Source: Balanoglossus misakiensis (taxonomy: Eukaryota; Hemichordata). From it: a stretch of DNA of 64,000 nucleotides. The position numbers were made by a program, and so were the translations under genes. This document shows, piece by piece, positions 12,801 through 27,800 of this stretch. Each line of letters begins with the position of its first letter. The first letter of the stretch is position 1. Below the pieces are notes generated by a model. The model had not been told where the DNA came from, made no database searches, and worked only from the letters and a program-made list of their open reading frames with translations. The stretch spans positions 8,184,001 to 8,248,000 of the forward strand of contig CM082582.2 in assembly GCA_040954595.2 (NCBI GenBank). The letters run 5' to 3'.

Positions 12801-15800
12801 ATGCTGTATGTATACAGGCCAATGAACTTATTCGAAATATGATGGCTTTGTGAAGTAAATCAGATTTTCTGATCAATGTCATTCTTAAGGTTTTAGCCCC
12901 ATATTCCTGCAGATGGGTCATCCTTGCACCCCATTGTAAATAACCTGGGTTGAATTGAAGATTTTGATGAGGTTGGAAGTACAGTTCAATGATATTGATA
13001 AAGACTTCATGCATGAACATTCCATCAGGGTAGATTTTGGATGTAACCCAATATAAAAGATTATCCTTGCCAATACTGGAATCTTGACTCTAAGACGAGA
13101 CATGAACAGCTGTTTAGCGGAGAACATGCTTGGTGCAGTGGTGAAAAATGCATGAGCATGTCTTTATATTGATCACAAAAGAAACTGATTATGAAACTGT
13201 TTCTTCAGCTTCAGAAGACTTTTGCACGTGGTTGGGCAGTTCCACTGGTGCAAAACCTTACAGCAACAAAATTTCATTAGAAAGTAGAGACACCTCCAAC
13301 ATTTTCAATTTCAGTATTCCTAATGCAATCCAAAAATGACCAAGTGTCAGACGAGAGTATATTTTTCAATTACAGCGGGAGCAATTTCTAAGAAAGGCCA
13401 TGACGCCATTGACGGAATATAATTAGGCACTTTCAGCAGGTTTTTACCTCAACGTCATTTCCATGGTAACCTACATTTGTATGCATTTGTGTGCGCATTG
13501 TCTGTGTGACTGTCATCCAGCTGGCATTCCTGAACATGACGGTGAGAAAAGAGGGATGAACCGGCAGTGTGCAGTTACCATGGAGATTGACAGTTAATGA
13601 ACTTATGGATTGTTTCATCCCCTGCACAGAACTGGCCTTGTAAATATGATTTTCAGTGAAAGTGCCAATAACAAACAGAAGTTTGCGGTCTGTGTCAGGT
13701 TTTTCATGAAGACAAGAGCATAAGCTGTCCTAATGTTCATGTTCAGCAGCTGGCCATCAAAGTCATTTGACTCATAACGATGACATTTGTATCAGACAGG
13801 AAACTTACACACTTATTTCTGTGAAAAGAAGCGTTTCAAGAATGTGATTCGATGCCGGAAAAATGTCACATAATTGTCAGTGGCACGCACGCACGCACAG
13901 AAAAAAGTCTCAAGGCAATTGACATTTAACATTTAGGGAGGAAAGGTTCCCAAGAAATGGTGGTTCTTCTAGGACTTTTTTTTACACAACAAAAACTCAA
14001 GATGGCGTTGGTGTTTTATACAGTCGCTAGTCCTTCAGGTGAAAGTTCTTGATAAAATGAGAAAGAATTGAATTGGAAGAGTCAATATAAAATGGACTGT
14101 AATGTCTAATAGTGATGGTTTTTGTCACTGTCTAATTTGCTATGCTTGTTGGCTCTACAAGTCTATAAGCATGTACCAGTCTAATGGAATTATTTCATAA
14201 GAGACTCCTTATATCGCAGAATCTGTTTTTGTTGTTGTTGTTGGCTCCATTGGACCAATTTGTTGCATTTGATGCACTTTCAAATCCAAAGCATCTGCTG
14301 AGAAACTCTGGTTGATGCAATTTACCTCAAGTACCCTCCTTCAATGAAAAACCCTGCCACTGAAGTGTGCAAGGCTGTTTTATGTTAAAAGTCCCTTTAG
14401 ATTTTCTAAATGCCAATTGTCATCATGAATAGCTTTGCCTTGTCTCCCTGTTGTCTGTTAAGAGCTCTTGTTGGTGTTCAGCAACTAGACTAGCTTATCC
14501 TTGCTGTGTTGTTTTTTAACTCATAAACATAACTTCAGAGTTGCTGGTACCTAGCCTTCCAGAACATACTGTATATGTTACACTGTATCATGAAATAGAT
14601 TTACTATCATGTTTTGTCGATTATTTCTGAAAACAATGATGATGTAGTTTACTGCCATTTATGGAAATCCAAGGATGAAATGCCCCACACCAGTTGTCAG
14701 CATGCATTTCTTTTCTGCGAAAGCATCACTAAATCTGTCAAGCACTTCTGAAAGAATTCCGCACTGGAAATCAGGGTGCACTGGTAGTTTGCATTTACTA
14801 GTACGCAGTGATAGATTGGTTGATTGATATGTTTGGATCTCCAGACTACTGAGGATGTAAAATATGACCCGGGTGACACAGACTGGGATTTTACTTTGCT
14901 TGTGTGTCAGTGTTGATCTGTTGATCCAGTGCAGTCACGTAGAGTGTAATGCACTGGCTAGGATCCCCAGAAGATTTGAAACATGTTTGCATATACATTG
15001 CATATATTTCACCTGGCGCCTTGCACTATTGTAGTAGTGTCTGACTGGAGAGGATGTCTGTCATATGTACAAGTACCTACCCATGATAACGCGGAGAACT
15101 GATAAAAGATAAGGATATCTGTCCTTTTGCATCCAATATGTCATGCCAGTGACAGAAAATATAATTCTATGTATCATAGGAAGACAACAATATAGAAATA
15201 ATGGACGACGTCCTGACCATTAACGTTTGTTTATGGGCAAGGGTGAGGGGAAAGCCAAAAATTCATGGGCGAGGTGACTGATCTCCTCTTGCAAATCCCA
15301 CCCTGAAAACAGGCTTAAGACTTCATACAAGGTCATCTGGGTCATCCTGGTTAACCTTTGCCACACTGTACCCATGGTCGCAAAGTCATCCCTTCGACTT
15401 GTTTGTATAATCGCATCACTACATTCCGAATTATCAGAGGATTGTAGATAAGAGTGACTGTCAAGGACGATTTGTTGTCTTCTGTATCTTCAAATAATCC
15501 TGCCCTTCTGAAATGACTGGTGTAAAAGTTTAAAAATTAATAAATTTGTTATCAATTTTTGAATCCTCATCTCAAAATTAAGAGACATCCTTCATTGGAT
15601 TTGGTGGATTTATCAGTTTGCTGATTGCAATATTGGTTGCTTGAATGGCCAACTGCTATACCAACAGCAAAGATGACCACTGTATTGTCAAAAACAAACA
15701 CGTATTCTCAGCCCAGACAACTCAATATTTGATTCAAGACAGCACGGCCAGTAGAGCCCCCATGGGGATGAAGAGCCTAACCTGTTGTTAACTGTATGTG

Positions 15801-18800
15801 TAATGCAAAGAGCCAGCAATAATTTGCAATTTGTACCACGCTGTGTTGTAGGATACCTGAGCTTTTTTTCTCTCAGCCAGTGTGCGAGCACCAGTAGAGT
15901 TGCTTACATGGCATATATACACAATGAAAATCAATAGTGATAATTTGCAACACAGAGTAAAGCATATTGTCTGTCGTGTTTATGAAGTACATGTAGTACA
16001 CATTTTTAAAATCAATTTATTGGAACTGATTTTGTATGAATAGGGTACTGAGAGTGAGATTGTTGTACGAAAACATTGATCTAAAGCTTTTCATGTGGAA
16101 TTAATTATTTTTCACTTCTCAATTTGCTCAGGCATGAAATCACTGGAAAATTCTGATTTCCGGGACTTCATTATTTTGTCAGACAAAACGGACAGGAAAT
16201 AATGAATTTGAATGAAAGCTAAGTCGCTTGTGGCAGGTCCATCAATAACCAGTTGTCAGATTACTCTTTATCCCTGTTGGTGTACATAAATAATGTCATT
16301 AACTTGCTCACGACTTGAACATAAAAGAAGGAAACTGGAGGCAGTGAAACAAATAAAAGAAATTTTAATCTGTTTTTGCAACTGATGTTTCTTTTTGTGA
16401 CTAGATACTGTCCAGAATATCAATTTGTAGTTGGGAAGTCAAATGGAGATACTTTTACTGAATTTGGACCAAACCACAGTGCCTGGTGAAAAGGAAATTG
16501 AGAACGAAATCTTTTGCTCAAATTTTCATTCTTATGAAAGTACTCTTCCTTTTTCTTGACAGGTGCTATACAGTATGTTCAAACAGTTTGCTTCCATGGG
16601 CGTGGAAAACATCAAGTCGGTGGACTACATCCTGGGGTTGACGTCCTTCTTGGTGATCAGCATCGGCGGCACTCTCATCGGCGTGGTGTGGGGACTGCTG
16701 ACGGCGTTTGTCACCAAATTCACCGACCACGTGCGAGTGATCGAACCTCTGTTCGTCTTCATCATGAGCTATCTCTCCTACCTCACCGCGGAAGTCTTCG
16801 GGTTCTCCGGAATCATGGCGTAAGTTTGCAAGCCATTAACGTTTCCACATGTTTCCTTTTTTTCCTTGAAGCAATCGAGCTGGAACCAGTCTCCCAGAAA
16901 ATTGAGAATTTGTGGCCAATTTAATGTCTGGTGACTGTGTAGTTTCAGAAAAACTAATTTGAAATGTATAGTTTTATGGATGGCTTGGTTGGCTATAAAT
17001 TTGGGTATTGGAAACTAGACGCACAGTGTTTGCATTTTACCAGACAGAGTGGTGACTGCCAGGTTTGAAATTACCGAAAACTGACCACGCCGTTGCTGAA
17101 TGCGATGGAAATTAGACCTTGTGAATTGGTTTGAAGCAGTTACAGAAATCACTGTATGAAGCCAATGAAAGTTTTGAGTGATACTGATACTAGTGCATGT
17201 TCTAAGGAAATGTCACATAGTATCGAAAACATCACGCAAATTTCAATCTGAAGTCGTGCGTGTCATCTGTAGAGAGATGATCATTATTCCCCGTTGAGCA
17301 CAGCTTGGTTTATTGTCGAGGACTAAAAGCACATTAAATCCCCATGTTACTCCCATACCTGCGGTCTGCAGGGTGGATATATTTCGCGGATGTGTGCGTC
17401 TCCGCTTTGAGTGCGTGAGAATTTCTCAGTCGGTGGGTTATACTGAGATTGTGCAAGAAGGTGCAAAAAGTCAGTGACCCCTGTGTGACCTCCCGTGGGA
17501 AAGCGCCTGTGAAATCATCAGGCTCGCTCGTTGATGCACTACAATTGCACATGCATGAATAAATTTACTGTATGTCCAGAGGTAGGAGAAGGATAATTCA
17601 CATGTAACATATCTTGGCAGTTTGGATGTTTCCATGGTAATAGAGTGATCAGTGCAAGCTGTGAATCATATCTGTGTACCAGCCAATGTTAGATATTAAT
17701 GGTTTTACCTTTGAAATATATTTCCTCATAAGTGTATTTCTGGAAGCATGCGTATACCAATGTTGTGTACATTTTTCAGTGGGAGATTTATTTAACATCA
17801 AAAGTTCCTGTTTCATATGTCATCCATCAAGTTATGACTAGAGTTTTTGTCTCTACCTTGGCTTGGTGTTTGCTGTTCTCGTTATGTGGTGGCAATAGCA
17901 GCTGAACTGAAACAGCGAAGACCCAGCCAAGATACAAAGATGGAACAACTATTTCCACAGCTGAATCTAATCAGATGGGGCACGTACTTGAACCTCTTCG
18001 GATGTTTCCTACCACCAGGAAAATATTATGCCGTTTCTCTCTATATTATAATGTCCACATGGTTTCTTGTTGGGGCAGCAGGGAATCCTGTTTGCTGTGT
18101 ACAGTCTTGTTGCCAGGCAACACATCAACCAGTGGTGTGTGGCCAAGTTTTAACTGGAGATGAAGCCATATATGTATCGGGTGCCTTTGTTTACAGAGAG
18201 TCCTTGTTGATTTTAGTTTCATAACATTTTTGAAAAATTAATACATAACTGAAACCAAAGCAATGCAGTGCCAAGGATTTTTCCTGCGTATGTGCACTCT
18301 TGTAGCCATAGCAACCAGTGTCTGTACTGAATCCCTCAGTAATACTTTGAAAGACTCATTTCTGCAAATCTCCCTGGAGGTGTATTTATCATTTTCAAGC
18401 AAAATTTGAAAACCTGCGAGCAAACTTTTTTTCTTCATATGATGTAAGACATTCCTTTTATCAACCCGGATTAAAACATTTGGATTGTTGTGGCCTTAGG
18501 TTAATGCTATTAACAGTAATGTTGAGAATAATAAGTTCAGTGGGGAAAGTGACCTTTAGACGTTTCTTCATATTCTTGTACAGGTATAGAGAGACATTAG
18601 TGATTGGCTGTTTTTCATCCTGTAGTGTTCATTCGGGATGTACACGCTCTATTGGAATACTTGTATTGTCTCGTCCCATTATTTTAAAATGATAATTGCT
18701 GGAAACCCCCACTTGCACTTTTTTATATTTCTCATAACATAATCCTTTATACATTTTTCATCTTTTTGTTTAACTTCACAGAATTGTGTTTTGTGGCATA

Positions 18801-21800
18801 ATCATGAAGAAGTACGTGGAATGCAACATTTCTCAGAAGTCACACACAACAATAAAATATTTCATGAAGATGTTGAGCAGCATTAGCGAGACCATCATCT
18901 TCATGTTCCTGGGTTTATCTGCGGTTCGTGACGACCATGTCTGGGATGCGCCCTTCATATTTTGTACTCTGTTTTTCTGTCTCTTTTTCAGAGCCGTAGG
19001 TAAGAATGCATTTTGAGAATTTTTGAAGCTGATATTTCAAATTTTGTACCAGATTTCCCATTCTTTGTGGGCCATATAAAAGTACCAGTTACAAATACAA
19101 CCACAAAATTTCCGCAAATGGCTTCTCAGATAACCACAAACTTTTGACCAATCAACAACCACCTTTCAGCAGTTTCATTGAACCATCCAATCCGATTCCC
19201 ACTTGCATTTCCCAGGTGTTATCATTCTGACAGCATTGGCGAATCAGTTCCGAGCTGTCAAAGTCAACAAAGTGGAGCAGTTCATCATGGCTTATGGTGG
19301 ACTTCGCGGTGCTATAGCCTTCTCTCTGGTGATCCTTCTGGAAGCTCCCACAGCAGATCTGCAGACGAAGAAAGCCCTCATGGTCACCACTACCATGATC
19401 GTTGTGTTTTTTACTGTTTTTGTACAGGTATGTGCACATAGTTGTTAGTGGAAGACCATGATAATTTTCCATCTTTATTTTCATGGTTCTGTAGTCAGAA
19501 TTGGATCTTTGACATCTTGAGACCCCTTTAATCAGTGTATGTATTTTGTGCCAAAATAATTCAAATTGTAACATAGAACTCTTAATTAACCTATCACATT
19601 GAGAAATGTCTCACAAATAGTTTACACCAAGATCTCACACTTTTCAAATTCCAGTGTCAAACAATTAATTACTTAACAGTACTGATTGCATTAAAATTTA
19701 AATGATCTGTGGAAATGAATCTTTATTCGGAAAGGCCGTTGGTTTTGCCATGCCACTATCCTTCAATATTCTAACCACGTTTGCGACCAAATAGCACTGA
19801 CTCCCCTCTGAACTGTGACATTTTTGTGAGAAAGGAGAGTTGGTCTGATAACATGGGTGATACTCTCGTATTCCATTTCATTCCATTGCTCTCTTTATTT
19901 CCAGGGAATGTCGATAAAACCCTTGGTGAATAAATTGAAAGTCAAGAGAAGCAACAAGCATAAACCCAGTATGGGTGAAAAGATATTTACAAGGGTAAGT
20001 TTTTACATGCAATTGAATTCTGGCTCCCTATCTCAACCCTGTCCACCCCCTAGTACATAATGGTTTAGCCTTGTCTGAAATACCGAAACCAGATTGTCAT
20101 GGTAGTAAAGTTTGTCCAATCTCTTTGTAAGATAAACCGTATTAATCTAATACATGAGCAGTGTATTAAATAAATTCAAGTAAAATTGCTTAGATCATTG
20201 AATTATTCTTGCCAATTACACAAGTATTTTCCATTTGAAATCTAAAATCTGATATTGCATTTAGTTCAAACCTAATGTGTAGCTACAGAAATAATGAATT
20301 AATCATGATATGGAATTTATTTGGGGACTTTGCGCTTCTATGAAAAATTAGATTTCTGTCATCAAGGTTGTGGCTGGGTGATCCTTCAAAGCACTCCTAA
20401 ATTATAAATGCACACAAACGTAGCAACAGATTTGAGTGCCTTCATAAATCATATGAAGTAATTTAGAGACTCTGCTTTTTCATAACATATGGCTATCATG
20501 TAGAAACATTGCTTGTCACAGTTTCATCAAAGTCATTCTACTAAACAAATTCTTTTCAAAGTATTTTGTGTCCTGTCATTTTTTATCTTCAACGATAGTA
20601 GCAGTGGCTGGAAAAAATATGTACTGTACAAAAATACGTCATTTGCCTCCCATACAAATTGTATTTCTGAGAATTATGGTTCTGTGTATTGAACCATTGT
20701 AAAATAAGGTTGGAACTATCAGTAGTGTGGAAAGGTAAATCGGTTTACGTAATGAAGCCCTTTGAAGCAGTTTGAAAAGAACGTAATTTTCTTTAGTGAG
20801 GTACTCAATCCTTTCCTGTCCAGAATTTCTTTTTTTTTCCAGTTCAGTTGATTAACAAAATGTTGCTTCCGTATTGTACGTAACCATGGATACTAGCTGT
20901 CGGTGATTGACCACACAGTTTGCAGTTTCTTTCTTTGTTTACACAGTGTCAGATATTCATATCAGAAGGCTTGACCACCATGTTCTCAAGTTGCCCAGTT
21001 CTTTGAAGTAATAGTGTTTTTTTTCACAGGAACTATCACCAAGAGAATAGTGCCTACTTTGAAACTCACTTGAAAACACTTTCCTTGTTATATTGAGAAA
21101 ATTCCATGAAAACTTGCCTTGTCAGTATAATTGCAATACAAAATGTTTGGCCGTTTTCAAAATCTCTGTCGAATTGTCTCCCTGATGACAAGGGGAACCT
21201 CAGATAACATCAGATTACATCAGATTTCCAAAAACATCATTTGAAGAAGACCCCATATAATCTTGAATACAATTTATTTTTCACCCATACATGATCAGAG
21301 AAAGGGATAACAAAAATATTCCAGATTTCAGCACAATACAAAGTTCACAGACTGCGTAGCCTGAACAACATCGACAAGGCATTTTAGCCGTGGGCGGAAT
21401 ACTGATTTTGTACCTAACAGATTAGTTACATGGCTGAATCAAAATGATTCTAAGCCTGAGATTTACTACCACATCAATTTGCAGTTGTTGGATCACTCTA
21501 TGGCAGGCATTGAAGATATCATTGGTTCCCATGGACACAATTACTGGAGAGACAAGTATGTTATTTCTGGTTTACTTTTTTTTTTACAAGCACTGCATCT
21601 CGGTTTGGTCGTGTGTGCAGAGAATAATTGATGTGGACTGATGGGTACATTAGAGTGATGATGTCATGTTTGACATTAAATGAACCTTGAAAATTGTTGC
21701 TGGAGGGGTTTATCCAAATTTTGATCGCCCAAAGTGGAAAATAATAAAACCTGATTTCCTCCAGCAGTTATTCTCATCTTACAAATTGAATTGTTATTTT

Positions 21801-24800
21801 CTCAAAAGTTTTGGAAATCGTAATTATTTATGCCTACAGGATTAAATTTCCTGGGCTTTCTGAGAGAAGTTCTGCAGGCTCAATCAATCATGAAAGTGCC
21901 CTTATCATTTTGAAAGGAACATTGTGATTGGCTGTCGCGGTCACTGAAGTGACCAATTACATAACTGGACTACAGCGACAAACTTATCCTGTCACTCACG
22001 GTGCTCTCTGGCCCCCCTCCCCTCGATGAGAGATTGGGAAGCAAAACAGAACAACTCAAGTGATGGATCTGCCATCGATGAATACATCGTATGGCTGTAC
22101 AAACAACCATCAATGATTGGTTGCTTGGCAATGTCATTTAGGGTCAGATTCCCAGAATGCACCATCAAGTGCAGTCCCAGCATACTAAGTATACATTTCA
22201 GGGATCCACAGAATTTACCGTCTTGAACTTTAACCCCTGACCTTTGTACTTTCATCGTCACGCTACAGATATGAAGACATGGATCGGAGATACCTGATGC
22301 CTCTGTTGCTACGGGAACTGCCAGAATCCAAAGATTCGCAGATCTTGCAAGTTTACACCAACCTGAACATCAAAGATGCGATGGAGTATGTGAAAAGTGC
22401 GGGCTCTTTCAACATCTATCGTGGAACGGGCAGTATGGCCAATTTCATCCGTCGCAATGCATCCACCTCTATGTTTGGCCAGGATTCAGAAGGAAGGTAT
22501 AAAGAAGCTGTTCTATTATAAGTTAAATTCACACCACTAAACCACTGTACGCATTATTAATTAACCTCTTCACCGCCATGGTTCAGTCCTACCCCATTAT
22601 TTCCTATATGTTGGACCTCTAATGAGAGAACTATAGGGTTGAAAGGGTTAAAGTGAATTCAGACTGGGATTTCATCAACTTTGAGGCTATAGTTGTCAAA
22701 AGCATCATACCAATCAGGGTGTCCAGTGTTTAAAGGAATTGATGCAGAATAGTTATGACATTTCCAGAGTGAAACTGGAGACCAGTTTCCCATGTAATAA
22801 GAGCTGGTCTCCCCGAACAGTTCTTTGTCAGGCAAATTGATAACAGGAATGGCAGATGTAACATTTGAGAAATCTGACATTTGTAAATGTCATTATTGAC
22901 ATCATTATGTGATCATTTGAACCTCTCCATTATATCATTAAAGGTACTGAAATTTTGGTGAATTGAAATCTAATTTTACAAATTCCATATCAATTTAACC
23001 AAGGCACTCCACAGTCATACACAATGATATTTCACAATTCTGATTAATGCAAGGCTTCCTGCATTTTTTAAAATGAATTCCTGACTTGATCTGAACAGTT
23101 CATTATAAGACACTGAAAAGTGAGACATTATTAAGTTTTATTGTTCTGATGAATTCGTCACGAACTGATCAAAATATCAGAATGTTATGTCAAAACACCT
23201 ACTTGTCAATTTGACGCACCTCTAGAATTGACACTGATCACTGGCAAACACCCATCACCCATGCACGTAATTGCAACATAATTGACCACCCAGGTAGACT
23301 AGTTAATAACCTCCTCAGCTTCTGACACCAGTGAGTGAAACCTCGCGAGTCAACCGCATTTTCACCGACCCCTGGAAAAATAATGAATGACAAGCAATCA
23401 CTGTGAGTCTCCCCTACAAGGCTGCTACTTGTTATTGACATAATATCAGCAGTGCAGGTGGTCGGAGCCCGTAAAAATGTGATTGCAGAAGTTGACTTGT
23501 GTGTGTTTTTTTTTGCTGTGTGACATTTTGTGTCAGTTGGGGTGTGGTACAATTCTGCAGGATATTAAACCACCCACGGATGTGCCATTGAGTGTACGCT
23601 ACGAAAACAGACAGGATGTGCGATGAACTATGTAAGATGACATAATGTCATTTTAATAAGAGGATAGTGCTTTTTGAAACATGCCTTGTGCATCAGTACG
23701 ATTACTCTCGGGAAATACCCGGTACTTGCATGAATATTTTAAAATGTGGTACGAATGTGGAATAAAGAGATGTACTCAAGGGTGTGAATTCATTGGTGAT
23801 AATTTCTGGCCATTTTGACGATCATATTGATCCGAATGTATACAGTTTAATTACCATGCTTAATATTCCAGTCCATTTAAATCTGATATTTGTGAAAATA
23901 CAACCAACATTTATCATTATTTTGATTTCTTGCCAGTCTCCGTACCATCCCGCATGGCATGAGCGGTATATGCCTGGATATGCACAGCGTCGGTGGTGCT
24001 GGGGAGCTGGCTGCCAGGGAGATAGACGATGCTGAGTTACATCATTTACAAGACATGGTTCTGAGCAGTATGCACCAGCCGATCAGGAAGGTGAGGTCAA
24101 AGGTCGTGTCGCGCTCTCATAAAGCGCGCATCACAACTGTCATCATTTGTCATCATTTAAAAGGAACTGTCGCGTGTGTCTGTGTCGTTCAGCTCGTTAA
24201 AAAGTGCTGGCTCAGCAACTTGTGTGCCTCTGTGTGACTTTTACATCCTGGCATTTTTGATTGCTGCAGGTTTGAATTTCTTCTCCAAGTCATCTATTCT
24301 GTTTCACTTTATTTGTTTCTAGTGTGTTGCAACTTTTACTCGCCAAAAATTGCCTTTTTCAGTTGAACGATGAAAAACCATGTACGAACACAAATGCCGG
24401 GATGTACATATAAGGTTCAATGCAGAGTTCATGGCTATATGGCCAATTGCCCTTCTTTTGGGAATTGCTTTATGCTGCTTGTAGTAATTGAAAATTTAGT
24501 TTGCCTGATGCATGAGTGATCATACTATTGCAACTTTACTGTGGTTTGCAGGTCTTAAGAGGGCGCTATCTGCAGGTAAATTAGCTGTATGCTGACAGTT
24601 GTGGTTTGAGTGCCCCCTTACAAACAGTGCTAACTTTTTTCACCATCTTTGCTGCAAGGTATAAGTTTGGCTGTTGGTGTTGAAAGTTTTAAGGAGGACA
24701 TTGCACTACTCGGGTATACACTTGAAGTTGACTATTGTTATCGTCACTAACAAATCATTTAATATGACAGGATTTCTGGTGATGATAGGGTTGATTTTCA

Positions 24801-27800
24801 CATCAGCTTACAACACTTTGACTGGTACACATTTCTGAAATCTCATTGCAGTGTGACTGTGTTCAGTTTCTGTGCGTTCCTCCCTGTAACACACGAGTGG
24901 TGTGATACGTACATTTAGTTTTTTCTAACAAGTTTGATTTTGGAAAGATTTCTGATGGTGGACAGATTGTGTGTTGTCATGGGGTATACACAGTATATCA
25001 CATTTATTTGCTTTCCATGAAATAGTCACACATGCAGAAATTGTGACCATGCTGTTTTTGGTTTCCAATTTAAAATGAGGAAGTTACGGCTATTAAACAA
25101 TGTAAGTTCACTTTTTGATGACATTGTGCACTGTTTGTTGTTTCAGGACCGGTGCAGGAGAATGAGCAGCCGTTTACCTGAAGCAGACAGCGATCAGAAT
25201 TTATTGCACAGGAGCGTCCACCTCCACCTTCGTCACGTCGTGAAACAGAGGAAGAAACGAGCCAGAATGGCACGGAGCAAAGCAGCTGGGCGTCACAACG
25301 GAAGCACGGTCATGGAGAATGGGGGTCAGAAGTTGAGGGTGCCAGATAAAGAATTTGAAGGCAGAACGAAGATTTCTGGTGAGGATGAATAGATGTTATA
25401 GAGGGTGGACAGATGAACAATTCTGATATACAGTTTTGGCACTGTAGATCTCAGTGAGTTGAGTCTTGAGAACTGACTATTTTTATTGTACTTTTCACAC
25501 AAAGTAAAATATGAAAACTAGGAAAAATTTGGTTGTCAATGATTAAAAACATTACGTACGGCCTTATTAATTATTCACCACTATTGAAACATCGTTTCTT
25601 CAACAGGACCAGTACAGGTCAAAGTGTACCCACCACAACCAGAGCCATTGGATTTAGATGATGAGGGCGGTATAACTTTCACAGCACGTCCAGGTAAACT
25701 ATTTGCATTTGGTCTTATGTGAACAGTTTTTACTGTAACAATTCTGTAACTTATACTTGAAGATGACACATCCCATGTTCTTTCATCTATTTAATTATTT
25801 TTTTCTAAGTCTCATATCATGTCATTTTTAGGAAATATTTGTATGTGTGTTGTTGACAATTTCAGTAGACTGTCATTCTCCCTTCTTTGATGTCAGTAAT
25901 TTGTTTTATTTCTGTAATTTTCATGTATTTTTTTTTCCTGTTCCATCCTCATGTGTTGTTCTGTGACTCAGTGCCTGATAGCCCTTCACCCGGTCCCTAT
26001 TTGGAAGTCCCTGCCAAATCACGTTGTAAGTACCGATAACCCATATCCAGACTTCGTCATGAAAATGCACATTTTTGTCAAAAAGGTGGTGTTTTAATTT
26101 TAAAAAGTAGACTCTTAGGGATGATAGATAATGTACAATTCTCTTTTTTCCTCCTTTCTTTAAAGTCAATGTGGAAATCATATTGGAGTTCTCAGAAATG
26201 GATGTTTTGATCATACATAATTGATAATCCCCTAGCAAATTCTATATGATTCTTTTTTGTAAATAGTGAAATAAATTGAGGGTTCATTGTGTATCTATAT
26301 GCACCATCCCAAATTGCCAGAGACATTTTAATTTTCTTTTCTTTCAAGAACTGTCACTTTTACTATTTTAAAGTAGACCTGAACCCATATTGATAATTTC
26401 TTTTCTATATCTTTCCTCCATTCTATGGTATAATGTTTTTAATTTCTTTTTTCTGTCATTTTGACTTCCTTTTTTTTCTATTCTTTTTCTGTTCTCTATC
26501 TTAGTTCATTATCATCATACTCCTCCTCATTTAGATGTTCCTCCAGAGTCGCCCCGTAAGTATCGCAACCCAGAAATATATTTCACTGTCATACACTTTG
26601 ATATGTAGCATTGGTAGTCTTGACTCCATAAAAGATGATTTTCCGCTCATTGCGAGATCTTGCAATTCCACATGCACCCAACCCACAACAATATCATCTG
26701 TGATATTCTTCTATGTCTCTTTACTTCCAACACAGTTGTAATTTCACTTTTCACTTCACCCATGAACCTAGTCCATGTAGCATTAGGTTCACTATAAAAG
26801 TATCTGTTTATCCAAGCATGCTATTTCAGCCCATACTGAGATTTAGTTGATAACTATTGTTATTTGAAGAAATCAAACAATTTTATTCACTTTTCAACCA
26901 TCATGGTACCAGTGGACATCGCTGCTTTGCTATGCTAAATCGCTATGCTTAACTAGCTGGGGTCAAAATTAAAATAAAACAGTTCCACGCAAATATTGAC
27001 CACTCCATACTGTATAATAGAAATCCATAGATAATGTTTTCTGTAAATAGTTGGTTTCCAAAAAAGCAGACCGTCTAAATTTTATTTTCTTAATTGTTAA
27101 CCAGTGTTGATGGAAAAGGCCATGCTCTTCACAATAGCAGGTAAGAATGAAAAAAAGAGCATATGACAAAGGAGGCATGAAAGGAAATCTTCCCAAAATA
27201 CTCTCTCAGCCCAATCCTGATATTGATCACATTGTACACTCTGCCCTGCATGCACTAACACTCATATGTTGTTTTTTTATTTTGTTTGTGATTTTATTTT
27301 ATTTTTTTTGGTGTGTTTCTTTGTTTGCTAGTAAGGTCTTTTTTGTTTGTTTTTCTTATATTTTTCTTACATTTTATTAGCAGCGAAATCTCTAAGAAAT
27401 CGCCCAGCCAGCTTATTGAGCGTAACAGTAATGCCGAAAGACTGGTACCTGAGTGTGGCAGGGTTATTGCTAAGACTAACTACATTTTAAAATATGAACT
27501 AAATAAAGAACCGTGAACAAATGTAGACATTCTTTGAAAGGGAAGAAGTTTTTGCACCGGTGATCCAATACACTTAATGTACTGTAATGTGTTATCAGTT
27601 GTTTAATAGTCACTAGAGAAATGCAACAAAATAATGTATGTACTTCTAGCACAATCTGTGAAAATTCAGTGGAAACTTGAAAGATGTAAAAGTGTGCCCT
27701 CAATGTCCAGATCGACTGTCAGAACGCATTCGAAAAACCAAAAATCCCTAGGCCTATCTTAAGAGTGGAAATGTCTTAATTCTAACACTAACATGTTCTG

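Noticed and set aside
17847-18224. A 125-codon open frame in exchanger intron 3
   Set aside because: No recognisable domain, and the exchanger reading frame passes directly from 16819 to 18782.
27381-27428. Possible further exchanger exon after a strong pyrimidine tract (acceptor TTATTAG)
   Set aside because: The following donor (CA/GTAATG) would leave phase 0, while the next exon needs phase 1, so the frame breaks.
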